Shown in pieces: positions 16,285 through 25,371 of a stretch of 64,000 nt of DNA (positions are counted from its first letter, which is position 1; every line of letters starts with the position of its first letter). The translations under genes and the position numbers were made by a program. Under the pieces are notes generated by a model. That model saw only the letters and a program-made list of their open reading frames with translations, did not search any database and was not told the origin of the DNA. The stretch comes from CAXBCP01 sp047638395 (GTDB lineage: Bacteria; Pseudomonadota; Alphaproteobacteria; MPNO01; UBA830). Location of the stretch: assembly GCA_047638395.1 (NCBI GenBank), contig JBLIMV010000011.1, forward strand, positions 1 to 64,000. The letters run 5' to 3'.

Positions 16285-17337
16285 CTATTTATCCTCGCCC
16301 GGGTACGGGATCAGGCCGGGCATGCCTTCAACGTGGCGCACGCGGTCCGCGCCTTTGATAATTTCCAGTGTCATTGCGCCGATACCGGCCATCTTAAAGG
16401 TCATGTGCTGGCCGACCTGCGGCCATTTATGCAAATCCATCGAACAGCCCATGCCGATGGTGCCGGTGCCGATGACGTCGCCGGGATAGACCGTCTCGTT
16501 GTCGGAGGCATAAGCGACCAGGTGTTCGGCCCAGAAGGAGCGGGGCTCGCCGGTATTGCCTTCCCACCAGGTCTCGCCATCAACCGTGATTGAACAATCG
16601 ATATTTCGCTCGTCGATATCGTCCGCCGTGACAAGGCAGGGGCCCATCGGCGTGCAGAAATCCTTGCGTTTGTTGGGCCCGAACGGCTCGCGCTTGTAGC
16701 CGTCGCGGCAACTCGGATCGATCAGGATCGTGTAGCCGGCAATATGCTCCTTCGCCTCGTCGAATGTGAGGTTTGAGCCCTGCTTGCCGATGATGATCCC
16801 AAGTTCCAGTTCCAGATCGAGCCGCTCAGTGTAGTAGGGGAAGGGCACCGGGTCCTGGGCGCCGGTGATCGTGTCGCAATTGCCCTTGTAGTAGGGCGGT
16901 GTGACGTACCAATGCTCGGTTTTGATAAACGGGACGTCTGCTTTGGACATGTGGGTGTGATAGATCGAAAAGTCTCGGAACGCGCCGGGACGGGGGACAG
17001 GCGCCAGCAATTTTATTTCGCTGCGCGGAAACACCAGCCGCTCGCCGTCGATGCCCTGCGGGTCGGCGTCGTCGTTGAGACGTGCTTTGATCCAGCTCAC
17101 CGCTGCTTCGGCGGCTTCGCGGGATTTATGTGCGCCTTTAAGCCAGCGGATCATGTCCGGCGGGCATCGAACGGCGGCAAGCTCACGCGGCGTCGGCTCA
17201 TCGGTCTCATCGGCGAGATACGCGGTGTAGCAGCTTGTCAGATCGGCCACCCGACCGGTCTCGTCGCCGTCTATGGGGACACCGATACGACGTGCGCGTC
17301 CGATGGCGGTATTCACTTCAAAGCTGACAAGTTTCAC
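16285..17337 (-). CDS. Fumarylacetoacetate hydrolase-family protein
   Basis: The 350-residue protein has an N-terminal cap of about 100 residues and a C-terminal FAH fold. Metal ligands are expected in LDLELELGIIIG (two Glu) and in the IDPSCRDGY segment (Asp); GDVIGTGTIGMGCSMDL closes the active site. FAH-family enzymes include C-C hydrolases, decarboxylases, hydratases and tautomerases acting on beta- or gamma-keto acids. It is the last gene of the operon running kinase, enolase-like protein, dehydrogenase, FAH, with a 54-base gap to the dehydrogenase, and would fit a late cleavage, hydration or tautomerisation step. Confidence 0.88.
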   Translation of the reverse strand: MKLVSFEVNTAIGRARRIGVPIDGDETGRVADLTSCYTAYLADETDEPTPRELAAVRCPPDMIRWLKGAHKSREAAEAAVSWIKARLNDDADPQGIDGERLVFPRSEIKLLAPVPRPGAFRDFSIYHTHMSKADVPFIKTEHWYVTPPYYKGNCDTITGAQDPVPFPYYTERLDLELELGIIIGKQGSNLTFDEAKEHIAGYTILIDPSCRDGYKREPFGPNKRKDFCTPMGPCLVTADDIDERNIDCSITVDGETWWEGNTGEPRSFWAEHLVAYASDNETVYPGDVIGTGTIGMGCSMDLHKWPQVGQHMTFKMAGIGAMTLEIIKGADRVRHVEGMPGLIPYPGEDK

Positions 17338-17391
17338 GGCGCGGCTCCCCCAATTCTTTTCAGATTGTTCGTCGGATCAATTTACGGAAGT

Positions 17392-18336
17392 CTAGACCAC
17401 GCGGTGCAACAAATCTTCCCCATCGCGTACACGGCGGCAATTTTCGAACGCTATACCGAGACTGCGGTTGAGTGTCTCCGGCGTGATCCAGGCGATATGC
17501 GGCATGATCACCACGTTATCGAGCTCGAAGAGCGGGTTGCCGGCAGGTGCTGGTTCGACCGTGACAACGTCCAATCCTGCGGCGCGCAGATGACCGGAGG
17601 TCAGTGCCTGAACAAGCGCTGTTTCATCGACCAGGCCGCCCCGCGCCGTGTTGACCAGGATGGCGCCGGGCTTCATCGCCGCGATGGCAGCAGCGTCGAT
17701 CATTTTTTCGGTGTCCGGCGTGAGCGGTAGATGGAGCGAGACAATATCCGATTCCTTCAGCAGGCCTGGCAGGTCCCGCCAGTCTGCATCGGCGCCGGCT
17801 TTTTGTGATGTTGCCGTGTAAAGCACGTTCGCACCCATCGCCTTCAGGATCGGCGCGAGGATCCGGGCGACACCGCCATATCCGACCAGGCCGACCGTGC
17901 GCCCGGCGACCTCGCCCAGCCCATCGAAGGAATCGAGATCGGCAGTCCAGCCGTCGCCCGCGCGCATGCGGGCGTCGTAATAGGGAACACGCCGGAGAGC
18001 GGCGAGCATCAGCGTCAACGTCATCTCGGCGACCGCACGGGAATTGGTGCCCGGCATATTGCACACCGCGACATCGCGTTGTTCCGCCGCCTCGAGATCG
18101 ATGGTGTTAACGCCGACCCCGATTTTCTGGATCAGGCGGAGTGTCGTCGCGTTCTGGATCACCTCGGCTGTGACGGCTTCAAGAACGTGAAGCAGAATAT
18201 CGGCATCCTGCATGGCCTCCGCGAAGGCGGGTTTGTCCGCCTCGTCAATGACACTCACGTCGAGCCAGTCAGGAACAAGCGCCTCAATCTGGCGGCGAAA
18301 GCCCGGGCTCGCGCGGTATTGCAGGACCGCCTTCAT
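17392..18336 (-). CDS. D-isomer-specific 2-hydroxyacid dehydrogenase
   Basis: The 314-residue NAD(P)-dependent oxidoreductase contains GVGVNTIDLEAA, the Rossmann glycines in VGLVGYGGVARILAP, and the catalytic trio: Arg in NTARGGLVDE, Glu in VVTVEPAPAGNPL and His in MPHIAWIT. Substrates of this family are short 2-hydroxy or 2-oxo acids such as glycerate, phosphoglycerate and lactate. Its start overlaps the enolase-like stop by 4 bases, so the two are translationally coupled. The context suggests it oxidises or reduces the acid before or after the enolase-like step. Confidence 0.9.
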   Translation of the reverse strand: MKAVLQYRASPGFRRQIEALVPDWLDVSVIDEADKPAFAEAMQDADILLHVLEAVTAEVIQNATTLRLIQKIGVGVNTIDLEAAEQRDVAVCNMPGTNSRAVAEMTLTLMLAALRRVPYYDARMRAGDGWTADLDSFDGLGEVAGRTVGLVGYGGVARILAPILKAMGANVLYTATSQKAGADADWRDLPGLLKESDIVSLHLPLTPDTEKMIDAAAIAAMKPGAILVNTARGGLVDETALVQALTSGHLRAAGLDVVTVEPAPAGNPLFELDNVVIMPHIAWITPETLNRSLGIAFENCRRVRDGEDLLHRVV

Positions 18337-19589
18337 GTTCCGGCGAGTTTTGCCCGATCACCCAGGGCTTCCTCGATCCGCAGCACCTCGTTCCATTTCG
18401 CCATCCGTTCGGAACGGGCGAAGGAACCGACCTTGAGTTGTCCGGCATTCCAGCCGACGGCCATATGGGCGATCGTGACGTCTTCGGTTTCGCCGGAGCG
18501 GGCCGAAACGACGGTGGCCCATCCCACCCGTTTGGCGGCATCGAGTGCTGCTTTGGTTTCGGTAACCGTGCCTGCCTGGTTCGGTTTGATCAGGGCGGAA
18601 TTACAAATGCCCGCATCGGCGGCGTTGTCGATGCGCTCGGCATTGGTGACGAGAAAGTCATCGCCGATGATTTGTATCTCGTCGCCATGTTTCCGGGTGA
18701 AATCGCGGAACGCGTCCGGGTCGTCTTCGCCAAGGGGGTCTTCGATGGAGATAATCGGATAGCGACCGATCCATTCGCCCAGCATGTCGACCATGCCCGC
18801 GCCGTCGAGTTCACGGTTTTCAAGACCAAGCCTGTAGACGCCATTCTTGCCGAATTCGGATGCGGCGATATCGAGCGATATCGCGATATCTTCGCCGGGC
18901 TGCATGTCAGCCGCTTCGATGGACCGGGTCAGCATATCGAGCGCTTCTTCATTGGTATCGAATGCCGGCCACCAACCGCCTTCATCTGCGACACCGGCAA
19001 GTTTGCCCGCGTCCGACATCAATGTTCCGGCGGCGATATACACCTCGGCGACCATTTCGAGTGCCTCGTCGAAGGTCTCGGCGCCAATCGGAATGGCCAT
19101 AAAATCCTGGATGTCCACGCGCCCGCCGGCATGCGCGCCGCCACCGAATATCTGAATTTCAGGCATCGGCAAACGCACGTCCGCGCCATCGGCGAGATAT
19201 TTCCACAAGGGCAATTTCTGACCATTGGCGGCGGCATGGAGCACCGCCATGGAGACGGCAATTGTCGCGTTCCCGCCGAGTTTTGATTTTGTATCCGTGT
19301 CATCCAGATCGATAATGGCGAGATCGACGGCTTCCTGGTCCCGCGCGTCCATGCCTTCGATCAGACCGGCAATCGTCGTGTTGACGTTTTCGAGTGCGTC
19401 ATCAACTCCGAAGCCGCCAAAATCATCGCCGCCGTCGCGCAGATCGATCGCTTCATGCATGCCGCGAGAAGCGCCCGCCGGGGCGATCGCGCGGCCGATT
19501 GCGCCACCCGCAAGCCGGATCTCGGCTTCGACGGTCGGCCTTCCCCGTGAATCCCATACACGGCGGCCTTTAACATCAGCGATCTTCAT
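18333..19589 (-). CDS. Divergent enolase-superfamily protein (enolase-like, altered active site)
   Basis: The 418-residue protein follows enolase over its whole length (opening VKGRRVWDSRGRPTVEAEI). Against yeast enolase I see the metal ligands (D240, E283, D310), loop Ser (S41), H153, E203, K335, R364, S365 and base K386. Three positions differ: the loop reads AGASRG instead of SGASTG (Arg at 42), Glu168 becomes Asp162 in QDFM, and His373 becomes Ala363 in SARSGETED. Ordinary enolases keep all of these, so a housekeeping role is unlikely and a related phospho-hydroxy acid is a reasonable substrate. Four-base overlaps on both sides tie it to a kinase and a 2-hydroxyacid dehydrogenase. Function remains unknown. 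Confidence 0.85.
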   Translation of the reverse strand: MKIADVKGRRVWDSRGRPTVEAEIRLAGGAIGRAIAPAGASRGMHEAIDLRDGGDDFGGFGVDDALENVNTTIAGLIEGMDARDQEAVDLAIIDLDDTDTKSKLGGNATIAVSMAVLHAAANGQKLPLWKYLADGADVRLPMPEIQIFGGGAHAGGRVDIQDFMAIPIGAETFDEALEMVAEVYIAAGTLMSDAGKLAGVADEGGWWPAFDTNEEALDMLTRSIEAADMQPGEDIAISLDIAASEFGKNGVYRLGLENRELDGAGMVDMLGEWIGRYPIISIEDPLGEDDPDAFRDFTRKHGDEIQIIGDDFLVTNAERIDNAADAGICNSALIKPNQAGTVTETKAALDAAKRVGWATVVSARSGETEDVTIAHMAVGWNAGQLKVGSFARSERMAKWNEVLRIEEALGDRAKLAGT

Positions 19590-20584
19590 TTACGTAACTC
19601 ATCCTTGTATAGGCCGCACACATCCTGCAGCGTTTCCGGCTGTCGAAGAAGTGCCGTTCTTGCGGCGTTCCGCACCATGTTCTTGTGGGCGTCCTGCGTG
19701 ATGTACTCCACCGGTGACGCGCCGTCGATACGCGCCAGTAAAAGACCTGGCAGAAGTGCTGCCGTCCGCCGTTCAAGCCCGGCAACCGGTTCCCAATCGA
19801 CAGCTGTCAGATACGCGTCCTTCAGAGATGTAAAGCAGGTCAGGAACGCATCGGTCGATGACGGCGTCCAGATACATTTCAGCAGCAGGTGATTGAGACA
19901 GAAGGCGAGGTCGAAAGCTGGATCGCCATACCAGGCGCATTCAGCATCCAGAAACACCGGGCCGTCTGGACCGATGAGGATATTTTTCGGGCTGACATCG
20001 CCGTGCACCAGTACCTTGCGGGTCGTCGACGTGATATCCGCGAGATTCCTTAGCCGGTCGGCGAGATCCGGGTGAGCATCAGCGGTGCGCAACAGATAGG
20101 GCTCTATCCGGATCGGCAGAAATATATCGTCGGTGGCAAAGCGTTCGGCAATGTCGGGATCACCGGCGGTTGCAGCATGGATGCGCGCCAGTGTGCTGCC
20201 GACCATCGCTGCGACGGCGGGCTCGGCGATACCGTCGCGTAATTGTTCTTTCCAAATCGGGTGATCGGCAGCGTCGAAATATCCCATCGCGAACATGCCG
20301 GCCTCTTTGTCTTCGGCAAGCAGTTGGGGTGCTGCTTTGGGAACAATCTGCGAGACCGTACGGATCCAGTCTGCCTCATACGCGTTCCGTTCGACCGGTG
20401 CGTGCCAGATTTTCTCGGTTTTTAATTGTGCGAGTGCCCGTTTGACGCAGACGGTCTTCGTCGCGGCGTCGATCTTCCATATGTCAGATGACACTCCGCC
20501 GGTAAGTGGGGCCATAGGCGGTTTTTCATCTGCACCGACGAGCCCTGACTTGCGGAGGAAAGAGAGAATTGGCTCGTCGATCAT
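19586..20584 (-). CDS. APH/choline-kinase-fold phosphotransferase
   Basis: The 332-residue protein has the APH kinase core: ATP-binding TGGVSSDIWKID near residue 28, a Lys in VCVKRAL, the catalytic loop HGDVSPKN (H194, D196, N201) and the metal-binding Asp213 in FLDAECAWYGDP. Members phosphorylate small alcohols such as choline, homoserine, methylthioribose or sugars; an aminoglycoside target is unlikely in this operon. It overlaps the enolase-like gene by 4 bases and the AbrB-type gene by 4 bases. Placed just before an enolase-like enzyme, it may phosphorylate a hydroxy acid to give the substrate of that enzyme. Confidence 0.85.
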   Translation of the reverse strand: MIDEPILSFLRKSGLVGADEKPPMAPLTGGVSSDIWKIDAATKTVCVKRALAQLKTEKIWHAPVERNAYEADWIRTVSQIVPKAAPQLLAEDKEAGMFAMGYFDAADHPIWKEQLRDGIAEPAVAAMVGSTLARIHAATAGDPDIAERFATDDIFLPIRIEPYLLRTADAHPDLADRLRNLADITSTTRKVLVHGDVSPKNILIGPDGPVFLDAECAWYGDPAFDLAFCLNHLLLKCIWTPSSTDAFLTCFTSLKDAYLTAVDWEPVAGLERRTAALLPGLLLARIDGASPVEYITQDAHKNMVRNAARTALLRQPETLQDVCGLYKDELRK

Positions 20585-21654
20585 GCTGCCCGGTTCCCAT
20601 CGGTCTGGAATATCCGGCAGGCGAGTTTATAAGCGGGCAGGGTGAAAACCGTAATCATGATGATCCGGATGATATGGTACGCGGTGACCAGCGGCACGCC
20701 GAGATTTAAGACGGCGGCGGTCAGGCTCATTTCTGCAAGCCCACCCGGGGCAGTCGCGGCAATCATGGCGGTCGCGGGGATATCTGTCTGCTCCGCGATA
20801 AAGGCGGCAAGAAGCAAAGCGGCGGCCATCATCACAACCGTGGTGATTGCAGATGCCAGAATGACGCGGGGGGCACTGGCCATCGATGTGCGGTCGAAGC
20901 GTTGGCCGAGCGCGATACCGATAAACACCTGGGCCACGTTCAGTAATTCACGCGGCATGGCGGAGAAAGTTATCTCGAAGACGGTGAGCAGGCTGGCAAA
21001 AGTTGCCGCGCCCAGCATCCAGCAATTGGGAACGTGTAGCCGGTTCAGCGCCAGCGATGATAGCAGGCAGCAGACAAGCAACAGCCCCAGCCACGGCACA
21101 TCTACGGTAGCGGCGAGCGGCACGAATATGTCGCTTCCGGTCTCTCCGAAGAAAGTCAGAGCCGGCGGGATCGACAGAATAACGATTGTCACGCGGGTGA
21201 GCTGGGACAGCGTCAACGGGACGGGCTTGGCACCGAACCGGTCGCCCATGGCCAGCATCTCGGCCATCCCGCCCGGCACGTTGCCGAAAAACGCGGTGGC
21301 GCTGTCGATCCGGGCAATTTTTACAAGAACGATGGCGCTTAATCCGCCGAGCCCGATGGATATCATGGCGACCAGCACCATCCACGGCAGATGAGCCGCA
21401 ACGATAGCTGCAACCACTGGCGTAAAATACAGTCCGATCGTGGTGCCAATGAAGATCTGGCCGGTCTGGCGACTTCCGCGGGGGCCCTGCAACCGCCAGC
21501 CAAGGAGGTTTGCGCCAGCAATCGCAAACAGGGAGCCGAAGAACCATGGTAACGGTGCCTGGACGAGCGAAAACACCCAGCCACCAGCAGCCGCAAGGGC
21601 CAGTGTGGGCAGGCACTGCACGATGTTTTTGAGGGTTTCAGCAACGGGCTTCAT
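20581..21654 (-). CDS. AbrB-family (COG3180) membrane protein
   Basis: From ATG 21654 the protein has 357 residues and some ten hydrophobic segments. It has the internal duplication of this family, visible as FFGNVPGGMAEMLAMG in the first half and AATAPGGLAEMSLTAAVL in the second. The family was once labelled ammonia monooxygenase or regulator AbrB but is now considered a transporter-like membrane family with unproven substrate. The longer frame to 21816 crosses the divergent promoter region and is unlikely. It is the first gene of the kinase-enolase-dehydrogenase operon and could move the pathway substrate or product. Confidence 0.8.
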   Translation of the reverse strand: MKPVAETLKNIVQCLPTLALAAAGGWVFSLVQAPLPWFFGSLFAIAGANLLGWRLQGPRGSRQTGQIFIGTTIGLYFTPVVAAIVAAHLPWMVLVAMISIGLGGLSAIVLVKIARIDSATAFFGNVPGGMAEMLAMGDRFGAKPVPLTLSQLTRVTIVILSIPPALTFFGETGSDIFVPLAATVDVPWLGLLLVCCLLSSLALNRLHVPNCWMLGAATFASLLTVFEITFSAMPRELLNVAQVFIGIALGQRFDRTSMASAPRVILASAITTVVMMAAALLLAAFIAEQTDIPATAMIAATAPGGLAEMSLTAAVLNLGVPLVTAYHIIRIIMITVFTLPAYKLACRIFQTDGNRAA

Positions 21655-21766
21655 CCGATCCGTTAGACGGCATGATCGGACCCTTGTCAAACCTCTATGA
21701 GGCACATCGGCCGACGGTATTGATCGTCGCGGCAAAGACGCCATAGTGGCGCAAAAGGAGTTTGAT

Positions 21767-22540
21767 ATGACCGATACGAAAGACCGCTCGCTCGAAGGCC
21801 GGACAGCTCTGATCACGGGCGGCGGCGGCGGTATGGGCGGTCGCCACGCGACGATGCTGGCCGAACGTGGTGCGCAGACAATCGTTCTCGACAGGGATCA
21901 GAATGCGGCCGACGCGGTGGTCGAGGCGATTACGGCCGCTGGTGGCACAGGGTTGTCGGTTGCCGTCGATGCAACCGACATTCCGTCTCTTCAGGCAGCG
22001 ATCCATGAAGCGGCAAATGCATTGGGCCCCATCGATATACTGGTCAATAACGCAGGTGTCGGCGGACAGGGGCTCGCAATTGAGGATATCGACGAGGCCA
22101 CGTTCGATGCAATGGTGGCGATCAATATGAAGGCGTCGTTCTTTGCAACGCAGGCGGTGGTGCCCGGAATGAAGGAGCGTCGCTACGGCAAGATCATCAA
22201 CATTTCTTCGAACTTTGCGATGGGCGGCGCGCCCTTTGCGTCTCACTACGCCGCGTGTAAATCGGCGCTGTCAGGCTTCGTAAAATCCTGGGCGCGGGAG
22301 CTGGCACCCTGGAATATTGCCGTCAACGCCGTCGCACCCGGCATCATCGAGACGGGGATGACACTGAATTCCATTGGCAAGGAGCGCATCGATGGGATGG
22401 CGTCTGAAATCCCGATGGGCCGCATTGGGACGCTGGACGATATTTCCTGGGCGGTCGCCTGGCTGGCATCAACAGAAGCGGATTACATGACGGGGCAGGT
22501 CATCTCTCCGAATGGCGGGGCGACGATCGTCGGGATTTAG
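21767..22540 (+). CDS. SDR-family oxidoreductase
   Basis: From ATG 21767 (AAGGAG 6 bases upstream) the protein has 257 residues. It is a classical short-chain dehydrogenase with TGGGGGMGGRHA for NAD(P) binding, NNAG, catalytic Ser in INISSNF and the pair Tyr-Lys in YAACK. The end, SPNGGATIVGI, is typical of the FabG-like group. It is divergent from the AbrB-type gene across about 110 bases, so it may share regulation with the enolase-like operon and supply another redox step. Confidence 0.9.
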   Translation: MTDTKDRSLEGRTALITGGGGGMGGRHATMLAERGAQTIVLDRDQNAADAVVEAITAAGGTGLSVAVDATDIPSLQAAIHEAANALGPIDILVNNAGVGGQGLAIEDIDEATFDAMVAINMKASFFATQAVVPGMKERRYGKIINISSNFAMGGAPFASHYAACKSALSGFVKSWARELAPWNIAVNAVAPGIIETGMTLNSIGKERIDGMASEIPMGRIGTLDDISWAVAWLASTEADYMTGQVISPNGGATIVGI

Positions 22541-22557
22541 TCGCGCGATGCGGGAAT

Positions 22558-22588
22558 AAAAAAAGGCGGGGTAAAACCCCGCCTTTTT
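22558..22588. terminator. Strong bidirectional Rho-independent terminator
   Basis: AAAAAGGCGGGG, loop TAAAA, CCCCGCCTTTTT. It is a perfect stem with A and T tracts on both sides, placed between the convergent SDR and livJ-type genes. Confidence 0.92.
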
Positions 22589-22614
22589 CAATTATGCCGA
22601 AAAGTGTCCGGTTG

Positions 22615-23817
22615 TTATTTGCAGGGAAGCGGCGCGTGTGCTTCCAGCATCGTCCATTTCTTGTCGTTCATGGTCAGGATGTAACCGGGCAACTGGGCGT
22701 CGCCGACTTTGTCGAAGCATACGCCGTCACCAATAACGAGATTGTTATAGGTCAGCTTGCCAAGCGTATCGCGGATCGCGGTACGCTCTGCCACAACTTT
22801 CTTGGGGTCGCCCGTGGTTTTGGCGGCTTCCATTGCCTGTTTCAACACATACATCGTGTCATAGGCGCTTACATCGACATGATGCGGGAACGGCTTTTTG
22901 ATGCCGACTTTGGCCGCACCTGCGACAAACTTCTTCGTGAATTCGCGGGATTTGTCGTTGCGATCATAAAAGAAGTAGCTGGCGAAGACGGAGCCATCTC
23001 CAAGCCCTGCGAACCCTTCAATGATTTCCGGGTCTGCCCAGATCTGGGCGCCAATGAGCGGGGCGTTAATTCCCTGGCGGCGAAGCTCTTTCAGGACGCG
23101 GATGGCCTGGTTTGTGAGGACCGCGACGCCGACATAGTCGAGCTGCTTTCCTTTGAGCTGTGATACCTGCGGTGCGACATCAAAGGCTTTCAACGAGAAG
23201 CCATAGGGGCCGGAAATCTTGATGCCTTCTTTTTCGAAGATCGGCTTCATGATGAACAGTCCGACCGCTTTCGACACGACGTCGTCGGTGCCGTACATGA
23301 TGGCGATGGATTTCTTGAGGGCGTTGCGCTTCTTGAGGGTCTTCACAACGCGCAGCATCTGAACGTATTCGCTTTCGGTCATCCGGAAAGCGTAGGAGAA
23401 TTTGTCGGCCAGTTTCGGTGCGGAAGAAGCGTTCGGAATCTGGACAATCTTTTCACGTTCACCGGCGGCAAAGGCGACGCGGGCCTCGCTCGACGAGAAT
23501 GGTCCGATGACGGCGAGCGCGTTGTCGTCCTTCGCGAATTTACGAACGGCGGCGACAGCCTGTTTGGGGTCGCCGGCGGTGTCGAATTTTACGATCCGCA
23601 CTTTTTTGCCGTTGATGCCACCAGCCGCATTGATTTCCGCGGCGGCGATGTCGACTGCGATTTCGGTCGTTTTGTTGATGCTGGAATAAATTCCGGTGCG
23701 GCCGTAGCTCAGTCCGATAACAATTTCATCCGCGGCAACTGCCGGAACGCTCATGGTCGTCAGACCGGCGGCGAGTGCCGCAGCACCCAGTGCCGAGGCC
23801 CTAAATATGTGTTTCAT
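22615..23817 (-). CDS. livJ: Branched-chain amino-acid type ABC transporter substrate-binding protein
   Basis: The 400-residue periplasmic protein starts with a signal peptide (ending PAVAADEIVIG) and has the type I binding fold: IVIGLSYGRTGIYSS, INAAGGINGKKVRIV, VIGPFSSSEARVAF and, late, DVSAYDTMYVLKQAME. Liv-type proteins bind branched-chain amino acids but also amides, urea and aromatic acids, so the ligand is not certain. It is the last gene of the livHMGFJ set, 68 bases after livF. Confidence 0.9.
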   Translation of the reverse strand: MKHIFRASALGAAALAAGLTTMSVPAVAADEIVIGLSYGRTGIYSSINKTTEIAVDIAAAEINAAGGINGKKVRIVKFDTAGDPKQAVAAVRKFAKDDNALAVIGPFSSSEARVAFAAGEREKIVQIPNASSAPKLADKFSYAFRMTESEYVQMLRVVKTLKKRNALKKSIAIMYGTDDVVSKAVGLFIMKPIFEKEGIKISGPYGFSLKAFDVAPQVSQLKGKQLDYVGVAVLTNQAIRVLKELRRQGINAPLIGAQIWADPEIIEGFAGLGDGSVFASYFFYDRNDKSREFTKKFVAGAAKVGIKKPFPHHVDVSAYDTMYVLKQAMEAAKTTGDPKKVVAERTAIRDTLGKLTYNNLVIGDGVCFDKVGDAQLPGYILTMNDKKWTMLEAHAPLPCK

Positions 23818-23885
23818 CGCATCTGCTCCTTGTTTCTGTAATTTTTTAGTTTCTGTAAGTCTTGATCGCCGAGATTATAGCGTTG

Positions 23886-24584
23886 TCAGCCGCCAAGATA
23901 GGCTTCTTCAAGCCTGCTGTCGTTGAGAAGTTCCGCGGATGGCCCGGAGAGGACCACTGTACCGAGTTCGAGCACGTAACCCCGGGCGGCCGAAGCCAGC
24001 GCCATATTGGTGTTCTGTTCGACGAGAATAATCGTCAGACCTTCCTGGTTGAGATCTCCGATAAGCACAAAGAGCTGAGAGACAAGAAGGGGGCTCAGCC
24101 CGAGGGATGGCTCGTCGAGCATCATCAGTTTCGGCCTTGCGAGCATGGCACGACTAATTGCCAGCATTTGCTGTTCGCCACCCGACAGGACGGAGGCGGG
24201 CATATTGCGGCGCTCGGCGAGGTTCGGGAACCGCTCGTAGATTGCTTCGGTTTCCGCTGTAACGTCGTCTTTCCGACAATACGCGCCCATCAGCAAGTTT
24301 TCATGCACCGTGAGGCTGACGAATATCTGACGTCCCTCCGGCACCAGAACCAAGCCGGCCTGAACGCGACGCGGGGTGGACCAGCCGGATATATCTTCGC
24401 CGTTAAAGATAATGCTGCCTTCCGCTTTTTCGGTGCCTGAAATAGCCTTTAGCAGGGAGCTTTTTCCGGCACCGTTTGCACCTAGAACGGTGATCACTTC
24501 GCCTTCTTCCAAAGACAGGTCGACGTCCCGAACGGCGTGATTTCGACCGTAACGGACGTTTACTCCGGTGGCATCAAGAAGCAT
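23886..24584 (-). CDS. livF: Liv ABC transporter ATP-binding protein LivF
   Basis: From ATG 24584 the protein has 232 residues, the usual LivF length. Motifs are Walker A GANGAGKSS, signature LSGGEQQM and Walker B LMMLDEPSLGLSP, followed by the switch His region as VEQN in the LivF manner. It overlaps livG by 11 bases. I rejected the start at 24731 because it extends far into livG. It powers the transporter together with LivG. Confidence 0.95.
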   Translation of the reverse strand: MLLDATGVNVRYGRNHAVRDVDLSLEEGEVITVLGANGAGKSSLLKAISGTEKAEGSIIFNGEDISGWSTPRRVQAGLVLVPEGRQIFVSLTVHENLLMGAYCRKDDVTAETEAIYERFPNLAERRNMPASVLSGGEQQMLAISRAMLARPKLMMLDEPSLGLSPLLVSQLFVLIGDLNQEGLTIILVEQNTNMALASAARGYVLELGTVVLSGPSAELLNDSRLEEAYLGG

Positions 24585-25365
24585 CGGATGTCTCTTTCGC
24601 GGGCTGTGAATCGTTGCGGCCCAGATAGGCCTCCAGAACGGCCGGGTTCTGGTGAACCTCGTCCGGCGTTCCTTCGAAAATCTTCTCGCCGAAGTTAAGA
24701 ACGACGACGTGGTCACACAGATTGCGGACAAAATGCATGTCGTGTTCGACGACGAGTATTGTCACCCCGGACGCGGATACTTTCTCAAGGAGTTCCTGCA
24801 ATTGCCGGGTCTCGATATCGTTCAGCCCGGCTGCGGGCTCATCGAGCAGAAGGAGTTTGGGCTGCGATACCATCGCGCGAACAACCTCGATGCGCTTCTG
24901 GACGCCATAGGGAAGATTGGCCACAACTTCGCCCGGATAGGTTCCTATGCCGGCGTTGTGGAGGGCCTTTTCCGCTTCGTCCCGCCAGCGGTTCTTCGAC
25001 AGAAGGCCAAGCGGGAACATCAGATTGGCGAATGAGCGCGCGCGGGCGTGCTGACCAAGCATCACGTTTTCTATGGTCGAGAGGTGAGGCATTAGACGGA
25101 TGTTCTGAAAACTCCGTGACATACCGTGAATGACACGGTCCTGAGACGGGACATGAGAGACATCGATTCCGTCCAGGACAACGGTTCCGTCGTCGATTGG
25201 ATAAACGCCGGTGAGAAGATTGAACACCGTCGTCTTCCCGGCGCCGTTGGGTCCGATGAGTGCCGTGCGGCTTCCGCGCCGGACATTCATCGAGACGTTG
25301 TTGATAACCTGAAGTCCGCCAAAGCTTTTATGCATGCCGGTAATTGTGAGGACATTGTCAGTCAT
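24574..25365 (-). CDS. livG: Liv ABC transporter ATP-binding protein LivG
   Basis: The 263-residue protein has Walker A GPNGAGKTT, the LivG-type PYGVQKRIEVVRAM signature and Walker B LLLLDEPAAGLND, followed by VVEHDMHFV, which contains the switch His. The length is typical. It lies between livM (6-base gap) and livF (11-base overlap) in a single transcription unit. Confidence 0.95.
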   Translation of the reverse strand: MTDNVLTITGMHKSFGGLQVINNVSMNVRRGSRTALIGPNGAGKTTVFNLLTGVYPIDDGTVVLDGIDVSHVPSQDRVIHGMSRSFQNIRLMPHLSTIENVMLGQHARARSFANLMFPLGLLSKNRWRDEAEKALHNAGIGTYPGEVVANLPYGVQKRIEVVRAMVSQPKLLLLDEPAAGLNDIETRQLQELLEKVSASGVTILVVEHDMHFVRNLCDHVVVLNFGEKIFEGTPDEVHQNPAVLEAYLGRNDSQPAKETSDAS

Positions 25366-25371
25366 CTCGGT

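Noticed and set aside
18333..19589. Housekeeping enolase (eno)
   Set aside because: Two active-site residues and the mobile loop differ from all canonical enolases, and the operon context is catabolic.
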